NCBI GenBank assembly: GCA_030220185.1
Contig: JASPKZ010004955.1
Span: 682,001-746,000 of the forward strand
DNA: 64,000 nt
From: Diploptera punctata
Lineage: Eukaryota; Arthropoda; Insecta; Blattodea; Blaberidae
Reading direction: 5' to 3'
Shown in pieces: positions 1-10,620 of this stretch. The position numbers and the translations under genes are program-made. The stretch's first letter is position 1, and every line of letters starts with the position of its first letter. The notes beneath the pieces are model-generated. The model saw only the letters and a list, made by a program, of their open reading frames with translations. It was not told the origin of the DNA and ran no database searches.

Positions 1-7
1 ATAATAA

Positions 8-250
8 TTAATATTTTTTAATGTTCAGTATATCTTCTGTTAAAATTTCTTGTTGTTCTACCGATGTAAAACTTATCGTAATTTTGTACTTTAGTTTATA
101 AACGTTTTTATTTTCGTATTTATTCGTTACTTCAATTTTGTTTGATACGATGTTGTTGAGTTTATTATTAGTTTTAAAGGCGATTTTAATGCCTTTGTCT
201 AGTTTTTTCATCGAATTAGCTAATTTAACCGTTTGAAAATTGGGAGAGAT
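8..250 (-). pseudogene. Penelope-like element (PLE) protein fragment
   Basis: The minus strand encodes a fragment with the segment KIAFKTNNKL followed by YKLKYK. This resembles the linker between reverse transcriptase and GIY-YIG endonuclease in Penelope-like retroelements, where an IAFKTNN-type stretch precedes a YKLKC segment. The Cys expected after YKL is replaced and the reading frame then leaves the family pattern, so the piece is broken. It is at the window edge, so more may lie to the left. Two more PLE C-terminal fragments occur at 5.9-6.3 kb and 41.8-42.1 kb. The call rests on remembered family patterns. Confidence 0.45.
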
Positions 251-431
251 ATTCTGTGCCAAAAAAATACGAAGGCTTGATTCTCGCAAGGTTTTCTTGC
301 TGAACGTAGCCATGCTCATCATTGCGTTTGACGAGTGAAATTGAACCAAGTCACCAGGTAGCGTTACCTGTCCAGCAGGGAGCGCACCATCTCACGGAGC
401 TCGTGTTTTACATCGCTGGTCTAGATAGTTG

Positions 432-462
432 GGAGCCTTCACCTGCTACTACCCCAAGGCCT
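432..462 (+). repeat. Possible SINE-A 3' fragment
   Basis: A 31-bp stretch (gggagcct ... ctactaccccaagg) resembles the 3' body of the SINE-A copies at 7.6, 11.9 and 58.6 kb. No head or TSD is visible, so this is a weak call. Confidence 0.25.
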
Positions 463-1205
463 ATATTGGGATATTTTTTATCTTGTATTGTAATATTGCG
501 TGCATGTGTGTATTTGAAAAAAAAACTATTTAGCAAAGTCCAGTAAATCTTTTAATCTCGTAAATATGACCGTTTGAAGTCACTAAGATGAAAGTTTTTG
601 ATACAGTAATTGTATTTATAACATTAGAGTATTTTAATATTATTAATACCTTTTATTGAAAATTAAAATTTTTGACGTTTTTTTTATAAATCACAGCAAT
701 AAAAGATACGTATGAGTGCCAGCATATTTCTGCAATAACTGAAGCAAACTTGGTACAGCTATGGATTATAATCTGGAAAATATTCTGCAAAGAGTAAACG
801 ACTCCTATTACCCTACGCTGATGCTGGTGAGATGGGGGGTGACATGTAAAAATAATATATAAAACGATCTTATATGTTCCGGCGTAACTCTAAAACGCCT
901 AAACTAATTTCAATTAAACACGGTCCACATAGGCCTATAATGTGGAGAATACGATACTCCTAGCGTTCGTAAGACGGATTTAAACCATTCGCCTCAAAAG
1001 ACGAGGTAGACTCGCCGGCAGTTAAATCTCCTTCAACTCAGAAGAGGAGATACACTCGCTTAACTCTGCTGTTATATATTTTGCAATATCTTGTACATCC
1101 CTTGGCAGGGTAATCTTTTGTTAACATTTATGAGTAGTAGAGAAATGTGTTTTGATCTTCAACCTTATTATGATCTCAAGTACCGTTATCTTTTGTTTGT
1201 TTTGA
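463..1205. other. AT-rich spacer, nothing recognised
   Basis: No coding pattern, SINE head or terminal repeat seen. It holds one of the eleven TAGGCCTA octamers (930-937). Confidence 0.6.
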
Positions 1206-1570
1206 ATGTCTGAAAATATACAGACAGGTGAATGGAGAAGATTACATAACAATGAACTACATGGTCTTTATAGGAAGCCAGATATAATAAGAACAGTTAA
1301 GTATCGTAGACTGCGATGGGCAGGACATGTTGCACGTATGGGGAATGAAAGACGTGCATGGAAGCTTCTTGTAGGAAAGCCAGAGGGAAAACGCCCAGTT
1401 GGTAGACCAAGAATGAGGTGGGAGAACAACATTAACTATGATTTGAGGGAAGTAGATTATACAGGGAATGATTGGAAAGCATTAGCTCAGGATAGGGATG
1501 TATGGAGAGCTTATGTCCGCGCGGCCATGAATCTACGGGTTCGATAGTGCCAGTGAGTAAGTAAGTAATT
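1206..1570 (+). mobile_element. RTE-1 LINE, 3' terminal fragment
   Basis: This is the extreme 3' end of the window's commonest LINE. It encodes 113 open codons with LRWAGHVARM, GRPRMRWENNI and DLREVDYTG, then a C-terminus ending AAMNLRVR. The same C-terminal domain (zinc-knuckle-like tail after the reverse transcriptase) recurs at 15.9, 23.4, 33.3, 57.6 and 59.8 kb. After the stop the DNA runs into a short gtaagtaagtaa tetranucleotide tail, like the gtgagtgag tails of the other copies. The homology starts abruptly near 1221, so it is a 5'-truncated insertion; I found no TSD. It cannot encode a functional protein alone. Confidence 0.85.
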
Positions 1571-2565
1571 TACGCTAACTTGAATCCTGTTGGTGGGGAA
1601 ATACACAAACCTGATTGGTGACAAGCAACGCCGGGTAATCAGAAGTAATTTTCGTGGAGTATATTATGCTTTGTCTCTCCGCTACAGATCCTAGATTAAG
1701 TCGTTCAATTTTTTGCCAATGTGTAAATTACATTTTTAATAGAAATATTGACAATCTTGGCAGACGACCTTCATGTTGTATTACGAATTGAACTTGCAGA
1801 CTCCTTGGCACAAAATTAAAACTCAAGTAGGAGAGCCAAGGAGTTTCACTTTTTAAATTGTATTGATTTTTTGTAGCTGTATAAAGCCTTCCTACACAAA
1901 CTTATATATATATATATATATATATATTTAATAAATACGTACATAATTAACTTTCTCAGAGACCTTTTGTGGTTTTATAACAGTTACCGTATATTTCTAT
2001 TAAGCCTACCCTTATTTATTTCGTATCCAGAGCAGAGATGTTTGACCTTTCAAAACGCGTGTCATTGTTTTAAAATTAGGACGTTAACCTAATTCTACTT
2101 AAACCGTGTTTCATTACTGACGAAAAATTAGCATTTCTTATATTTTATCCAAGCAATCTTATTACAGGTATTAAAAGATTCCGGGCTATGTGCATTCCAC
2201 AATCTTATTACATTTATGGTTTGATCCGCTCTGTGCCCAATATTTGAATAGTCGCCCAAAACAAGTTTAACCCTATTCCCCCCCCCAAAAAAATTGATTC
2301 TTACATGGAAAAAGGTCCCATATGCCATTAACAAACGTTTTCCATATAAGTTATACTTCAACTTGGGAATAAATTAGGGTTACAACCTTAATTTAGGCGC
2401 TTATTCATTTATAGATTTATTTTACAACGTTCCTTAGGTCTTCCGACTATTCTTTTAGCGAACTCCGAAGGAATGTAACTATTGAGGTTGTTGTCATGAA
2501 TATATTTTTGAAGTTTTCAAATATTCCTCGATTTTAATACCCATGCAAATGACCATGACAGGAAT

Positions 2566-2570
<5 letters not shown>
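1571..2570. other. AT-rich spacer with a TA microsatellite
   Basis: Nothing recognised apart from a (TA)n run at about 1903-1927 and a C8A7 homopolymer pair near 2279. Confidence 0.55.

Positions 2571-2627
<57 letters not shown>
2571..2627. repeat. (AT)n microsatellite
   Basis: About 57 bp of uninterrupted AT dinucleotides. It lies just upstream of dispersed repeat G, whose other copy at 29.7 kb also has an (AT)n array on its left side. Confidence 0.95.
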
Positions 2628-2630
<3 letters not shown>

Positions 2631-2639
2631 TAATTAGTT

Positions 2640-3120
2640 TATTTATATTGGTTTATTTGTGTGTGTATGTTTTAATGTTCCAGAGATTGTTTTTTCAGAA
2701 CCAAACTCGGCATATACCATTCAATTAGAAAATAAAATTGAGATAGTCAATAAAAAAAATCAGACTTTTAAGGAGTAGTGGGTTAACTTGAAGTGGAAAT
2801 TTTAAATAGTTGTAGCTGCAGCATTTTTTTTTATATTTAATAACCAAACTCGGTAATGTCATTGAAATAAACGAGCAAGGTATTTTCCAAAATAAGAGAA
2901 ATTAGATCAGGTGGAGGTGGTTACTGAAAGATAATATTTAGAAATAGCTCTAGAGGCTTTCATGTTTGTTTTCTCGCAACTAAACTGAATACATGAATTT
3001 AATTTAAAAAAGGGCATTGCTTTAACCAGCAAAGTCTTCCATAAATTCGATTTGCTGAGGAAATTGCTTTGTTTAGGAAGTTCTGCGTGACGGATGTTTT
3101 TGTGGGGTTCATAGTTATAA
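2640..3120 (+). repeat. Dispersed repeat G, copy 1
   Basis: Blocks of this stretch match 29660-30010 in the same orientation: the accaaactcggcatat block near 2700, and catgtttgttttctcgcaac near 2961 followed by a tgctgag(g)aa(a/t)t(t/c)gctttg block. Both copies are preceded by an AT/GT microsatellite. No coding capacity or terminal repeats are evident; the class is unknown. Confidence 0.5.
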
Positions 3121-3594
3121 GATGTTAATTGAATTTAATGATATATATCTTTTATTAAAAAAACATGTGAACAATACATTTTACAGAAATCTAATTGTAA
3201 CTTCGTTATTTTTAGTTAATTTCATTTTTATCTATGCCATATCGCCTCCAGGATCCTTACGGTGTAGTCTGTAAGCTGTGTGTTTATATATGTATATATT
3301 AATATGTCTAAATATAGTATAAAATCCAAGGGAGGGGGGAAGAACGATGACTATACTTATTTTTCTAAAACACTTGAAATATTTAAAACCCGACGTATAG
3401 CGTCATTTATTCTATTAAAAGTAATTACTTTATCTCCTGTATTCATTCATTATAATCATAATATATACTGTACAATTACGAGTATGTAGTCACTCAACTC
3501 ATTAGTGACGTAATTCAAACTTGTCGTTAAAGGGCCCACAAATTTTGTTCAAGGGCACCTTTTTTTTTTAAGGGCGAATTATTTTTTATGCTAT
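3121..3594. other. AT-rich spacer
   Basis: No recognisable feature. Confidence 0.5.
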
Positions 3595-3700
3595 AAGTCT
3601 ACGATACGGGACATAGGCCTACACTTTTTACTTCCCTTCCCAAGGAAGTCATAACCCCGGCCCGGCGAACCCTCGAACCTCCACGGATACCGACACCAAT
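3595..3700 (-). repeat. SINE-E fragment
   Basis: On the minus strand a gagggttcgccggg box (B-box-like) is followed by a paired ccttgggaagg motif and by a cccgtatcgtagactta block. The same order (ggttcgcgggttc, ccagaaggaagg, cccgtgtcgtaaattta) occurs at 22008-22195, suggesting a shared tRNA-derived SINE family. Confidence 0.35.
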
Positions 3701-4640
3701 AATGCAATATTGAATAAGTAAATTAAACATTATTTCTGACAAAAATTGTAAACTGAAGATATGTAAATGTAATGGAGTATTTTACAGAATGTGGGAACAA
3801 CATAATATTTTCTCCTTTATTTTCGTATTTTACTGTAGCTATATTTAATGAAGATATCGCAAATATAGATATTTACGGATTTGTTAAGCTATATGACCTA
3901 ATTTATCCATCTTATGAAGATAAATTTTCACTTTACTCTTTGCAACATAAATAACTATTAAAATTTTAACGAGTAAAGTAAATTAATTTGTATTAATTTT
4001 CTTTTTTTTATACCATTCAAGTCATGTTTTGTCACTGGCAGTACGTGTACATAATAACTTTTTCCTTAGGAAATCGCAAAATAAATTGTAGCATTTTTAT
4101 GATTGGCCATTTATTTTACGCTTACAGATTTTTTATTTTATTTTATTTTATAACATGGGGCATTCTATCACTAATGGCGACATATTTGGCGTTTTACCTT
4201 AAATTGTGTTATTATTTTTACCATTATCCCCCTCTGCCATAGCAATATAATACAGTGCCGAACCTTAAAAGATGGCTCGCATTTAAAAATATCATTAATC
4301 AATCTAACAAAAACCTTTTGATGTCAACTCTTAAATGAGTTTTTTATCTTCGAAAACAAGTTTTAATCATGGGGATTCATATCTACAATGAGTGGATTAT
4401 TTCATGACATATGGCGAGGCTATTGGAGAAGGACTTAAAAGCATTATCTAATTGAGACCTCGCAACATGCCACTGAACATTTATTTCCTAGCTCTAAGAA
4501 ATCCTATGCACTGTTGATTATCGGAGATATATTCGAGATAGAAAAAACTCCCATGCTTTAGGTGTCAAAGTTTCTGATATATTTTTTTCAACTTTTTTAA
4601 CAATTTAAATAAAGAACATACTCTTGCAATAGGAATTTGT
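3701..4640. other. AT-rich spacer
   Basis: Short open frames here (60-72 codons) are hydrophobic AT-driven translations with no family pattern. Nothing recognised. Confidence 0.5.
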
Positions 4641-4644
4641 TTTA

Positions 4645-5850
4645 GAAGATAGCTATGCCGGACTGGTCGAAGGTGATAAGCCTGACGAAAAAAGTACCTT
4701 CGTTGAAAGAGTGACGATCTTTCACCGTAAAAATTACAACCGTCAAGAAATGCGGACATAGATTCTACTGGGGTAAAATTTTCCGGAGATCAAATAGCCC
4801 CCATTCGGTTCTCCGGGCGGGGACTACTTGAGGGAACCCATGCCAAAGGCACAGGGACATGTTCCTAGGAACATGGAATGTTAGGACTTTATACAATAGC
4901 GGGGCGCTAGAGATATTAACGCGGGAACTAGATAAATCACCCTTGCATATAGTCGCTTTACAGGTAGTTAGATGGCCCGGATAAGGTAGTCAGGAATCAG
5001 GAAGCTTTGCATTATACTACGGGGTGCAGAAAGACCTGAATTTGGAACGGAATTTTTAGTCCGAAGGAGGATCCTATCTGCTATCCGAGATATTAAGTTT
5101 GTCAGTGATAGGATATCATACATAATTCTAAAGGGCAAACGACATGATTTTGTAATCGTAAATGTACATGCACCCACAGAAGATAAAGATGACAAGATCA
5201 AGGATGAGTTCTATGAAGAATTAGAGTGCGCATTTGATAGCCTTTCACGATCTCATTTGAAATTTGTCTTAGGAGATTTTAATGCAAAAGTAGGGCGGGA
5301 AGATATATTCAAACCAACAATAGGCAAATTCAGTCTTCATGAAGATAGCAACGACAATGGGGTTAGATTAGTCAGCTTTGCCACATCAAAACATCTTATT
5401 GTTAAGAGCACAACAAGGATATTCATAAATACACGTGGACGTCTCCCGACGGGGAAACTCTGTGAAGCAGATAGATCATGCATTAGTGGACAAACGCTGG
5501 CACAGTAGCATCATCGATGTTAGATCAGTTAGAGGGACGGACTGCAATTCAGATTATCATCTTGTCTCGGTAAAAATCAATCAACGGCTATCGCTTATGA
5601 GAGAAACAAACGCTAAAGATGATTCTGAAAAATTTGAATTAAAAAACTTGAACAATTATGAAATTCGGCATGAATACCAAATCAAAATTGCTAATAGATT
5701 TGAAGTACTAGAATCTTCAGATGACAGTGTGGCAAACGAAGAAGAAACTGATATAAATAAAGAATCGGAGGCTGTACGAGATACTATCAAATTGTCAGCA
5801 TAAGAAAGCATTGGTTATTTAAAAAAAGAGTCAAAACAAGCAATGGTTTT
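4645..5850 (+). mobile_element. RTE-1 LINE, 5' UTR plus broken endonuclease
   Basis: The copy begins within the 5' UTR seen more fully at 60.6 kb and runs through the apurinic-like (EEP) endonuclease into the linker. The start (FLGTWNVRTL), the GDFNAKVG core and the SDxH region are recognisable. Damage is heavy. A 39-bp 5' UTR segment present at 60.65 kb is missing, with deletion ends in a repeated atgccgg. An insertion lies near 5026, a short deletion near 5413, and a stop near 5806. The SDH catalytic triplet reads SDY here, against SDH at 13.9 kb, so the endonuclease would be dead even without the frameshifts. No TSD found. Confidence 0.85.
5257..5803 (+). pseudogene. RTE-1 endonuclease domain remnant
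   Basis: Two overlapping frames carry the middle and end of the EEP endonuclease: VLGDFNAKVGRED in the first (5257-5508) and an IDHALVDKRWHSS, NSDYHLVSVKI stretch in the second (5435-5803). The family cuts target DNA for reverse-transcriptase priming; GDFN supplies Asp and Asn, and SDH supplies the final Asp-His pair. An 11-bp loss near 5413 causes the frame change relative to the 13.8-kb copy. The final His is Tyr. Confidence 0.8.
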
Positions 5851-5939
5851 TATAAGATTCATGATGTGTTCCGTTGAGGTATTATTCAAAATTAATATAA
5901 AATTATGGAATATTCACCTGAAAGGTCCGTCTCCTCAAC

Positions 5940-6330
5940 TTAATCATTTAACTGTAGCGCTTTCGGGACTTGTCCCATCATTGGCAGGATTCAAAACTGG
6001 TGTTTCACTGAAGATCTGGTAGAGGGGGTTGCATGCATTGGGTTCGTTTTCGTTTATCAGGCTGTCGTTGCTGTGAGCTGCTTTCATGATTTCCATCTCT
6101 TCGAGTACGTTTATCTTCGCTGGATTATTTTCTCTGTGCATTACTGTTAGGGTGTTTTCAATATTTAACATGCGATGTCCTTCATGGAAGCAGATGTTTT
6201 TTTCTCGATGCGTCACCGTGAGTAAAAGGTTATGCTTCATACTTTATTCATAAATTCTGAATGATATGCTTCAAAATAGTGAAGTAAAAGCATTTGCTCC
6301 ACTTCATTCATACGGGCTAGTCTATATCTT
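5940..6330 (-). pseudogene. Penelope-like element, C-terminal GIY-YIG region fragment
   Basis: The minus strand reads GHRMLNIENTLTVMHRENN then KINVLEEMEI, a pattern typical of the C-terminal part of Penelope-like endonucleases (GHxF..I.NTM.IIH, followed by LE..EI). The 41.8-42.1 kb fragment shows the same arrangement (GHSFNNIDNTM, HRENN, KINILQEIEI), so the two are related. The frame is open for about 98 codons; N-terminal parts are missing. A hammerhead-like motif (5961-5982, minus strand) overlaps the last codons. Confidence 0.6.
5961..5982 (-). ncRNA. Hammerhead-ribozyme-like core
   Basis: On the minus strand the order is TGATG, a GGAC/GTCC stem with a 2-nt loop, then CGAAA, matching most of the hammerhead catalytic core; the leading C and last A of CUGANGA differ. 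PLEs are known to carry hammerheads in their terminal repeats. Flanking stems I and III were not verified. Confidence 0.3.
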
Positions 6331-6404
6331 GAAGTGAATAAGATGATGATAATGGCAAATTATATGATCTGAGGATGAGAAGAGCAATTATAACGGTTTA
6401 GCCT

Positions 6405-6560
6405 TAGGACACGATATTTTGACCACATGACGTCCTTAAACTGTAATGACTGCATGGTCGTCGTTTTCTGTAATTGACACATGTGGTTGTGAGGCTAGCA
6501 GTTAAATTGCAGACCAAATGGCGTCTTCTAAGTCTGTTATACCTTGGGTTAGTAGTAGCA
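6405..6560 (+). mobile_element. SINE-B, 3' half
   Basis: Contains ttgaccacatgacgtcc, then gacacatgtggttgtgagg and ctagcag, then the tggcgtcttctaag tail, matching the 3' half of the SINE-B copies at 17.4 and 18.1 kb. The tRNA-like head is missing. Confidence 0.6.
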
Positions 6561-7085
6561 GTAGCAATGTTAATTTTATTTGTAGATTCCAATGCACGTT
6601 TTATCTGAATTAATAATTTAGTGAACTGTATGGTCATTATTTTAAAATGTCTTAAATTGAACAGTTTGTATTTAAACCTTAAACAATAGGATGGGTGGAA
6701 TTTTACTCGAATCATTGTTTTCACCAGATTCATTTTGATGGAATAATTATTTTTTCGTCAGCCTTATATTTGTCCATTTTGTATATCATGTGTTATTGTT
6801 AAATGGTATTTCAGAATTCATATTGAGCCTAATGTAATTTGCGCTAGAATACCCCATTGATATCGAAAAGTTTGTATTTTGGCTCAAACTGTTTCTTACA
6901 TGCCCAGAAATGTTACCTTACTTTTTGTTATTGAATATTAAAAGATATGACCAAGGAATAATATTGGGATGAAAATTCACCCACCTTAGTAATAAAATCC
7001 TAGTGTTTACGGGTTATTAATTATGTGTTGTATAAAATGTGTTAAGTCAAATTTTTACTTTCACGAGAAATGGGATTTTAATTGT
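6561..7085. other. AT-rich spacer
   Basis: Nothing recognised. Confidence 0.5.
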
Positions 7086-7570
7086 CAAACATGCTCAGCA
7101 TTATAACTCATTTTAGCCGATTTTGGACTTAACATACTTAAGTCCAAAACTGTACTTTCAAGATTTTATTTTTTTTAAACATTCTCGGCATGTTAACTCA
7201 TTTTAGTCGATTTTGGATACTTAAGTTCAAAACTGTACTTTCAAGATTTTATTTTTTTAAACATGCTCGGCATGGTAACTCATTTTAGCCGATTTTGGAC
7301 TTAACACACTTAAGTCCAAAACTGTACTTTCGAGATATTATTTTTTAAACATGTTCTTTTTAAACATGCTCGGCATGGTAACTCATTTTAGCCGATTTTG
7401 GACTTAACATACTTAAGTCCAAAACTGTACTTTCGAGATATTATTTTTTTAAACATGTTCGGCATGATAACCCATTTTAGCCGATTTTGGACTTAACATA
7501 CTTAAGTCCAAAACTGTACTTTTAAGACTTTATTATTTTAAACATGCTCGGCATAAGTCATTTTAATTTC
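7086..7570. repeat. Tandem satellite, ~89-bp unit with internal hairpin
   Basis: About five full units and a partial one start at 7089, 7179, 7261, 7364, 7453 and 7542, each opening with acatgctcggcat or a close variant. Most units contain a perfect 12-bp inverted repeat (ttttggacttaa, 5-nt spacer, complement; 7121-7149 in the first). Unit 2 has lost part of the hairpin, and a 15-bp stutter at 7349 repeats the unit start. Confidence 0.9.
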
Positions 7571-7641
7571 TTTTGAACATAACATCCTTTACACAGTAAA
7601 CACAAAAATATTGTTTGTAAATAATATTAAATATTTGTTAC

Positions 7642-7939
7642 TGAGGTGGCACGTCGTAGCGTAGTGGTTAAGATGCTATGCTACAAGCCGGAAGATCGAG
7701 GATTCGAGTCCCGGTGGGGTCAGGATTTTTAAACTGACCCAAACCTTCTGGCGGCACTATGGTCGTGAGGGTAAACTCAACCTCTAACGGAAATGAGTAC
7801 CAGACGCTTGTTCTGGGGGTAAAGGCGGCCGTCACGCAGGCCGACTCTAAGTTCCGATTGTCTAGAAAAAGTGGGAGCCTTAATCTCCTACCCCAAGGGC
7901 CTCCTAAGGGCTGTAGTGCGATCACTTTACTTTTAATTT
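7642..7939 (+). mobile_element. SINE-A, full copy with TSD
   Basis: A tRNA-derived SINE. The head has an A box (tagcgtagtggttaag) and a B box (gattcgagtcc), as needed for RNA polymerase III transcription. The body (tttaaactgacccaaacc, gagtaccagacgcttgttct, ccccaagggcct) ends in a cactttactttt tail. The flanks carry a 10-bp perfect duplication, tatttgttac, at 7632-7641 and 7940-7949, fixing the ends. Relatives lie at 11905-12180 and 58552-58856. Mobilising LINE unknown. Confidence 0.88.
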
Positions 7940-7949
7940 TATTTGTTAC

Positions 7950-8799
7950 GGTCATAAGTCATAAGATAAGTCTTCTAACAATATATCTTCACAAAATATA
8001 TTTTATTCTATTCCTTTCAGAGGCCATTCCACGCACCTAGAATTCCCATCCTCAAGATATTCTTGATTGCCGCATATTTCACCTTTTAAATCAAGCTTAT
8101 ATATTATGATGTTGGATGATTACTTTTTATCCTTAAAACATTCCTTTTTGTTTCTATGCCATTGGTAATTTTATCTTCATTTAAATTATTCTCTTACCTA
8201 TTATTTTATTCATTAAATTCAACTTCAATCAACACATGTTTTGTAGGGAGTTCCAATAATATTGAGAACATATTGATAATTTTTGTTCACTCCTATACAA
8301 ATAATGGCCTAATTAGTCCGGTCAAGTTAGCTAAAAAGATAGGGATAGGCTTATAAAAATTCGCATAGTGCTAAAAATTAGTACGAATGTTGGGAACACC
8401 ATTGTAAATGAAATGTGAAAAGTCCGCATCGATCCCACATTTGCAAAAAAAAGTATTCAAAGTCAAAGTTCGCAAATATGGGCTTTTTGCATTTTTCAGC
8501 CAAACGATAAGTTTTATCATAAAAATATGTCGCACAAAAGTTGTAGATCATGCAATTATCTACAAAAATCTTTCTTATACTTTTTTCATAAGAATCACCA
8601 TTCTTGAGATATCATAATTTGAAACATCGAAAACAATAATATGCACGCTTTTGAACCGCAAGTTAACCTTCCTATACATCATCGGATATGTAATATAAGT
8701 AAAAATATTGGTTGTATAACTTATATATAAATGGATTGCGCACAAATGTGCAAAGGTTATAACACAACTAACAATCACTAACACTTTAACTTTGTCTTG
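7950..8799. other. AT-rich spacer
   Basis: No recognisable gene. Short open frames show no family pattern. Confidence 0.45.
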
Positions 8800-8935
8800 C
8801 GTAATCACAAATTGTTTTTGTTCTTTGTGCACACGTTTCGATGTGATATCTTTCGCATTTCTGTTCACATACTTCGCATATGCATGACATCTTCGAGTCA
8901 GGGAATATTTTATCCCTACACATTAGGTGGTGGAA
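8800..8935 (-). pseudogene. Cys-rich zinc-ribbon-like fragment, copy 1
   Basis: The minus strand encodes CICEVCEQKCERYHIETC followed by a QRTKTI segment, with Cys in the order C-x-C-x2-C-x3-C, a YH pair and a final Cys. The 21.2-21.4 kb fragment matches residue for residue around these positions (CVCELCGQICNQYHITEC, then ERTKSI). Some piggyBac-type transposases end in Cys-rich domains of this general kind, so a transposase C-terminus is possible but unproven. The frame stops soon after. Confidence 0.4.
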
Positions 8936-9225
8936 TCCATGCACGCTTAGTCTTGTGAAGACGTGTCGTATCTGGAAATTTGCTTCTGTTGTATAACTTA
9001 TACATACAAATTATATGTTATATGATTGTGAGAATCTACATATAAAAGAAACTCAGTCCCTAATTTCATTGGCCCGTATAACCTTGAGCACAACATCTGC
9101 CGATTATTCTATTGTAGTCCGAGCTGCGACAGTCGTATACCTGCTCTTTTTTTCCGGAAGGCATAAACGAAAGACAGTATAGTATTTAAATTGTTTGAAT
9201 AAACATTATTTTATTGATAATTATG

Positions 9226-9790
9226 ATGTTAGGTCCGTATATTCTTACTTCTTATGGTTGTTTTTGTTGAATATATGTTTCAAGGCTTCTGAGCCCCATC
9301 TTCAGCGATTACAGACTGATTTTTCTCATATTGTCGGCCCTGAATCATGACTCCTGCTCCCTCTGCCTGTGGTCCAATGAACCTGCTAATGAGGTTCCGT
9401 TCTCTGGTAATTTCAAAATTCATAATTCTTTCCTTGTTCTTCTGTATGCAGATATTTTCCCATATGGTATTTTCTGTTTTATTATTTTTTTTGTTTACAT
9501 CTATTTTGTGTTTTTCTGACCAAATGTGAGCAGCTACTTCAGAATTTATCTACTTCCCCTTTCTTTAAAACAGTTAGAAACACAAAAATGAACTCACCAT
9601 ATGGGGAAAATATACATATAGAAGAACAAGGAAAGAATTATGGATTTTGAAATTCCCGGACGAAGGAACCTGAGTAGCAAGTTCATTGAACCACAGGCAG
9701 AGGGAGCAGAAATCAAAAATCAGGGCCGCTGAAGATGGGGCTCAGAAGCCTTGAAACAACCATAAGAGGTAAGAATATACAGACCAAATA
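9226..9790. repeat. Inverted repeat, ~200-bp arms, ~130-bp spacer
   Basis: The left arm (9226-9470) reads cttatggttgtttt, a caaggcttctgagccccatcttcagc block, ctccctctgcctgtggt and caaaattcataattctttcc. The right arm (9597-9790) carries the same blocks in reverse complement. Indels between arms show the structure is old. The right arm contains ctgaagatggggctcagaag followed by ccttgaaac, a hammerhead-like order. This could be two inverted terminal repeats of a Penelope-like element. Confidence 0.75.
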
Positions 9791-10085
9791 TCTTGATTAT
9801 TAAATAAACCTCTTAATGTTACTTCCTATTGTACTTTAAAATGATTGCATCGACAGCGCAATATTATTTAAATATATGAACTCTTCTCCGCAAGACATCA
9901 TCGCTTTCTTCTTGCCCTATACGGAACTCCAATAAATGTTTCTCTAGACTATGTTTTGTGAAAAATACAAGGAACAATAAAATAATTCAACTATCTTGCC
10001 TTCCTCCAACATCTGCTGCTTCTTATCATTTATATCGAGTATACTATCAAGTTCAGGTATGGCTTGGTAATAACACGCAACAAAT
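9791..10085. other. AT-rich spacer
   Basis: Nothing recognised. Confidence 0.5.
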
Positions 10086-10089
10086 TTGA

Positions 10090-10620
10090 ACTTTTTGTCG
10101 CTCGCAGAAATGAAAATAGGTGATTTAATTTATTGGCATGCGCTGATTTCAAATTTGAAGTCCGTTTTTCTCTATCACCTAACATTTTTTGGCGAGGACG
10201 TGTTGAACGTTTTTCGTTATATTTCGCATATTATTGTTTATCTGCACTTAGTTTCAATTTTTTTGCAATAATATTGCTAGAAGCAATTGATCTATGTAAA
10301 ACCAAATCATATAAGATCCAAAAAGTTATTTTTTTCTAAGTAGTTACGTTATAACACATGCTTAAATTGTAGCAAAAATCTCACCTTTCAAAACTTCTTC
10401 CTGGATGACTTACGCCGATAAGGTGACTCCGAAACGTCTGTGATAAGTTGCCAGCAGTAATCAGCAAGCATGTTGGTCACTTATTTCCCTTTATAACGAT
10501 TTTCCATTTCTAAAATGTCTTCGTGGAATCTTTGGCCATGTTCATCACTGACGTCACCCAAGTTCGATGAAGAATCACTATGTTTAACAGGTCGCATGGC
10601 TGACTGCAAATTTGGATACT
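10090..10620 (-). pseudogene. Unclassified repeat protein family (SDEHG...RF/HFH motif), copy 1
   Basis: The minus strand between about 10600 and 10400 reads LGDVSDEHGQRFHEDI, then MENRYKGK, a stop, then MLADYCWQL. The 60.1-60.5 kb copy carries the same block (SDEHGEHFHQMI, ERRYQGK, stop, MLADYCWSV). I recall this motif set as common in hypothetical proteins of arthropod and cnidarian genomes and probably transposon-borne, but I cannot assign it to a superfamily. The frame is broken; the lower part (10090-10400) is presumably 3' UTR. Confidence 0.5.

Noticed and set aside
7086..7570. CRISPR-like regular repeat array
   Set aside because: Repeat units are contiguous with no unique spacers, and the organism is a eukaryote; it is a tandem satellite.
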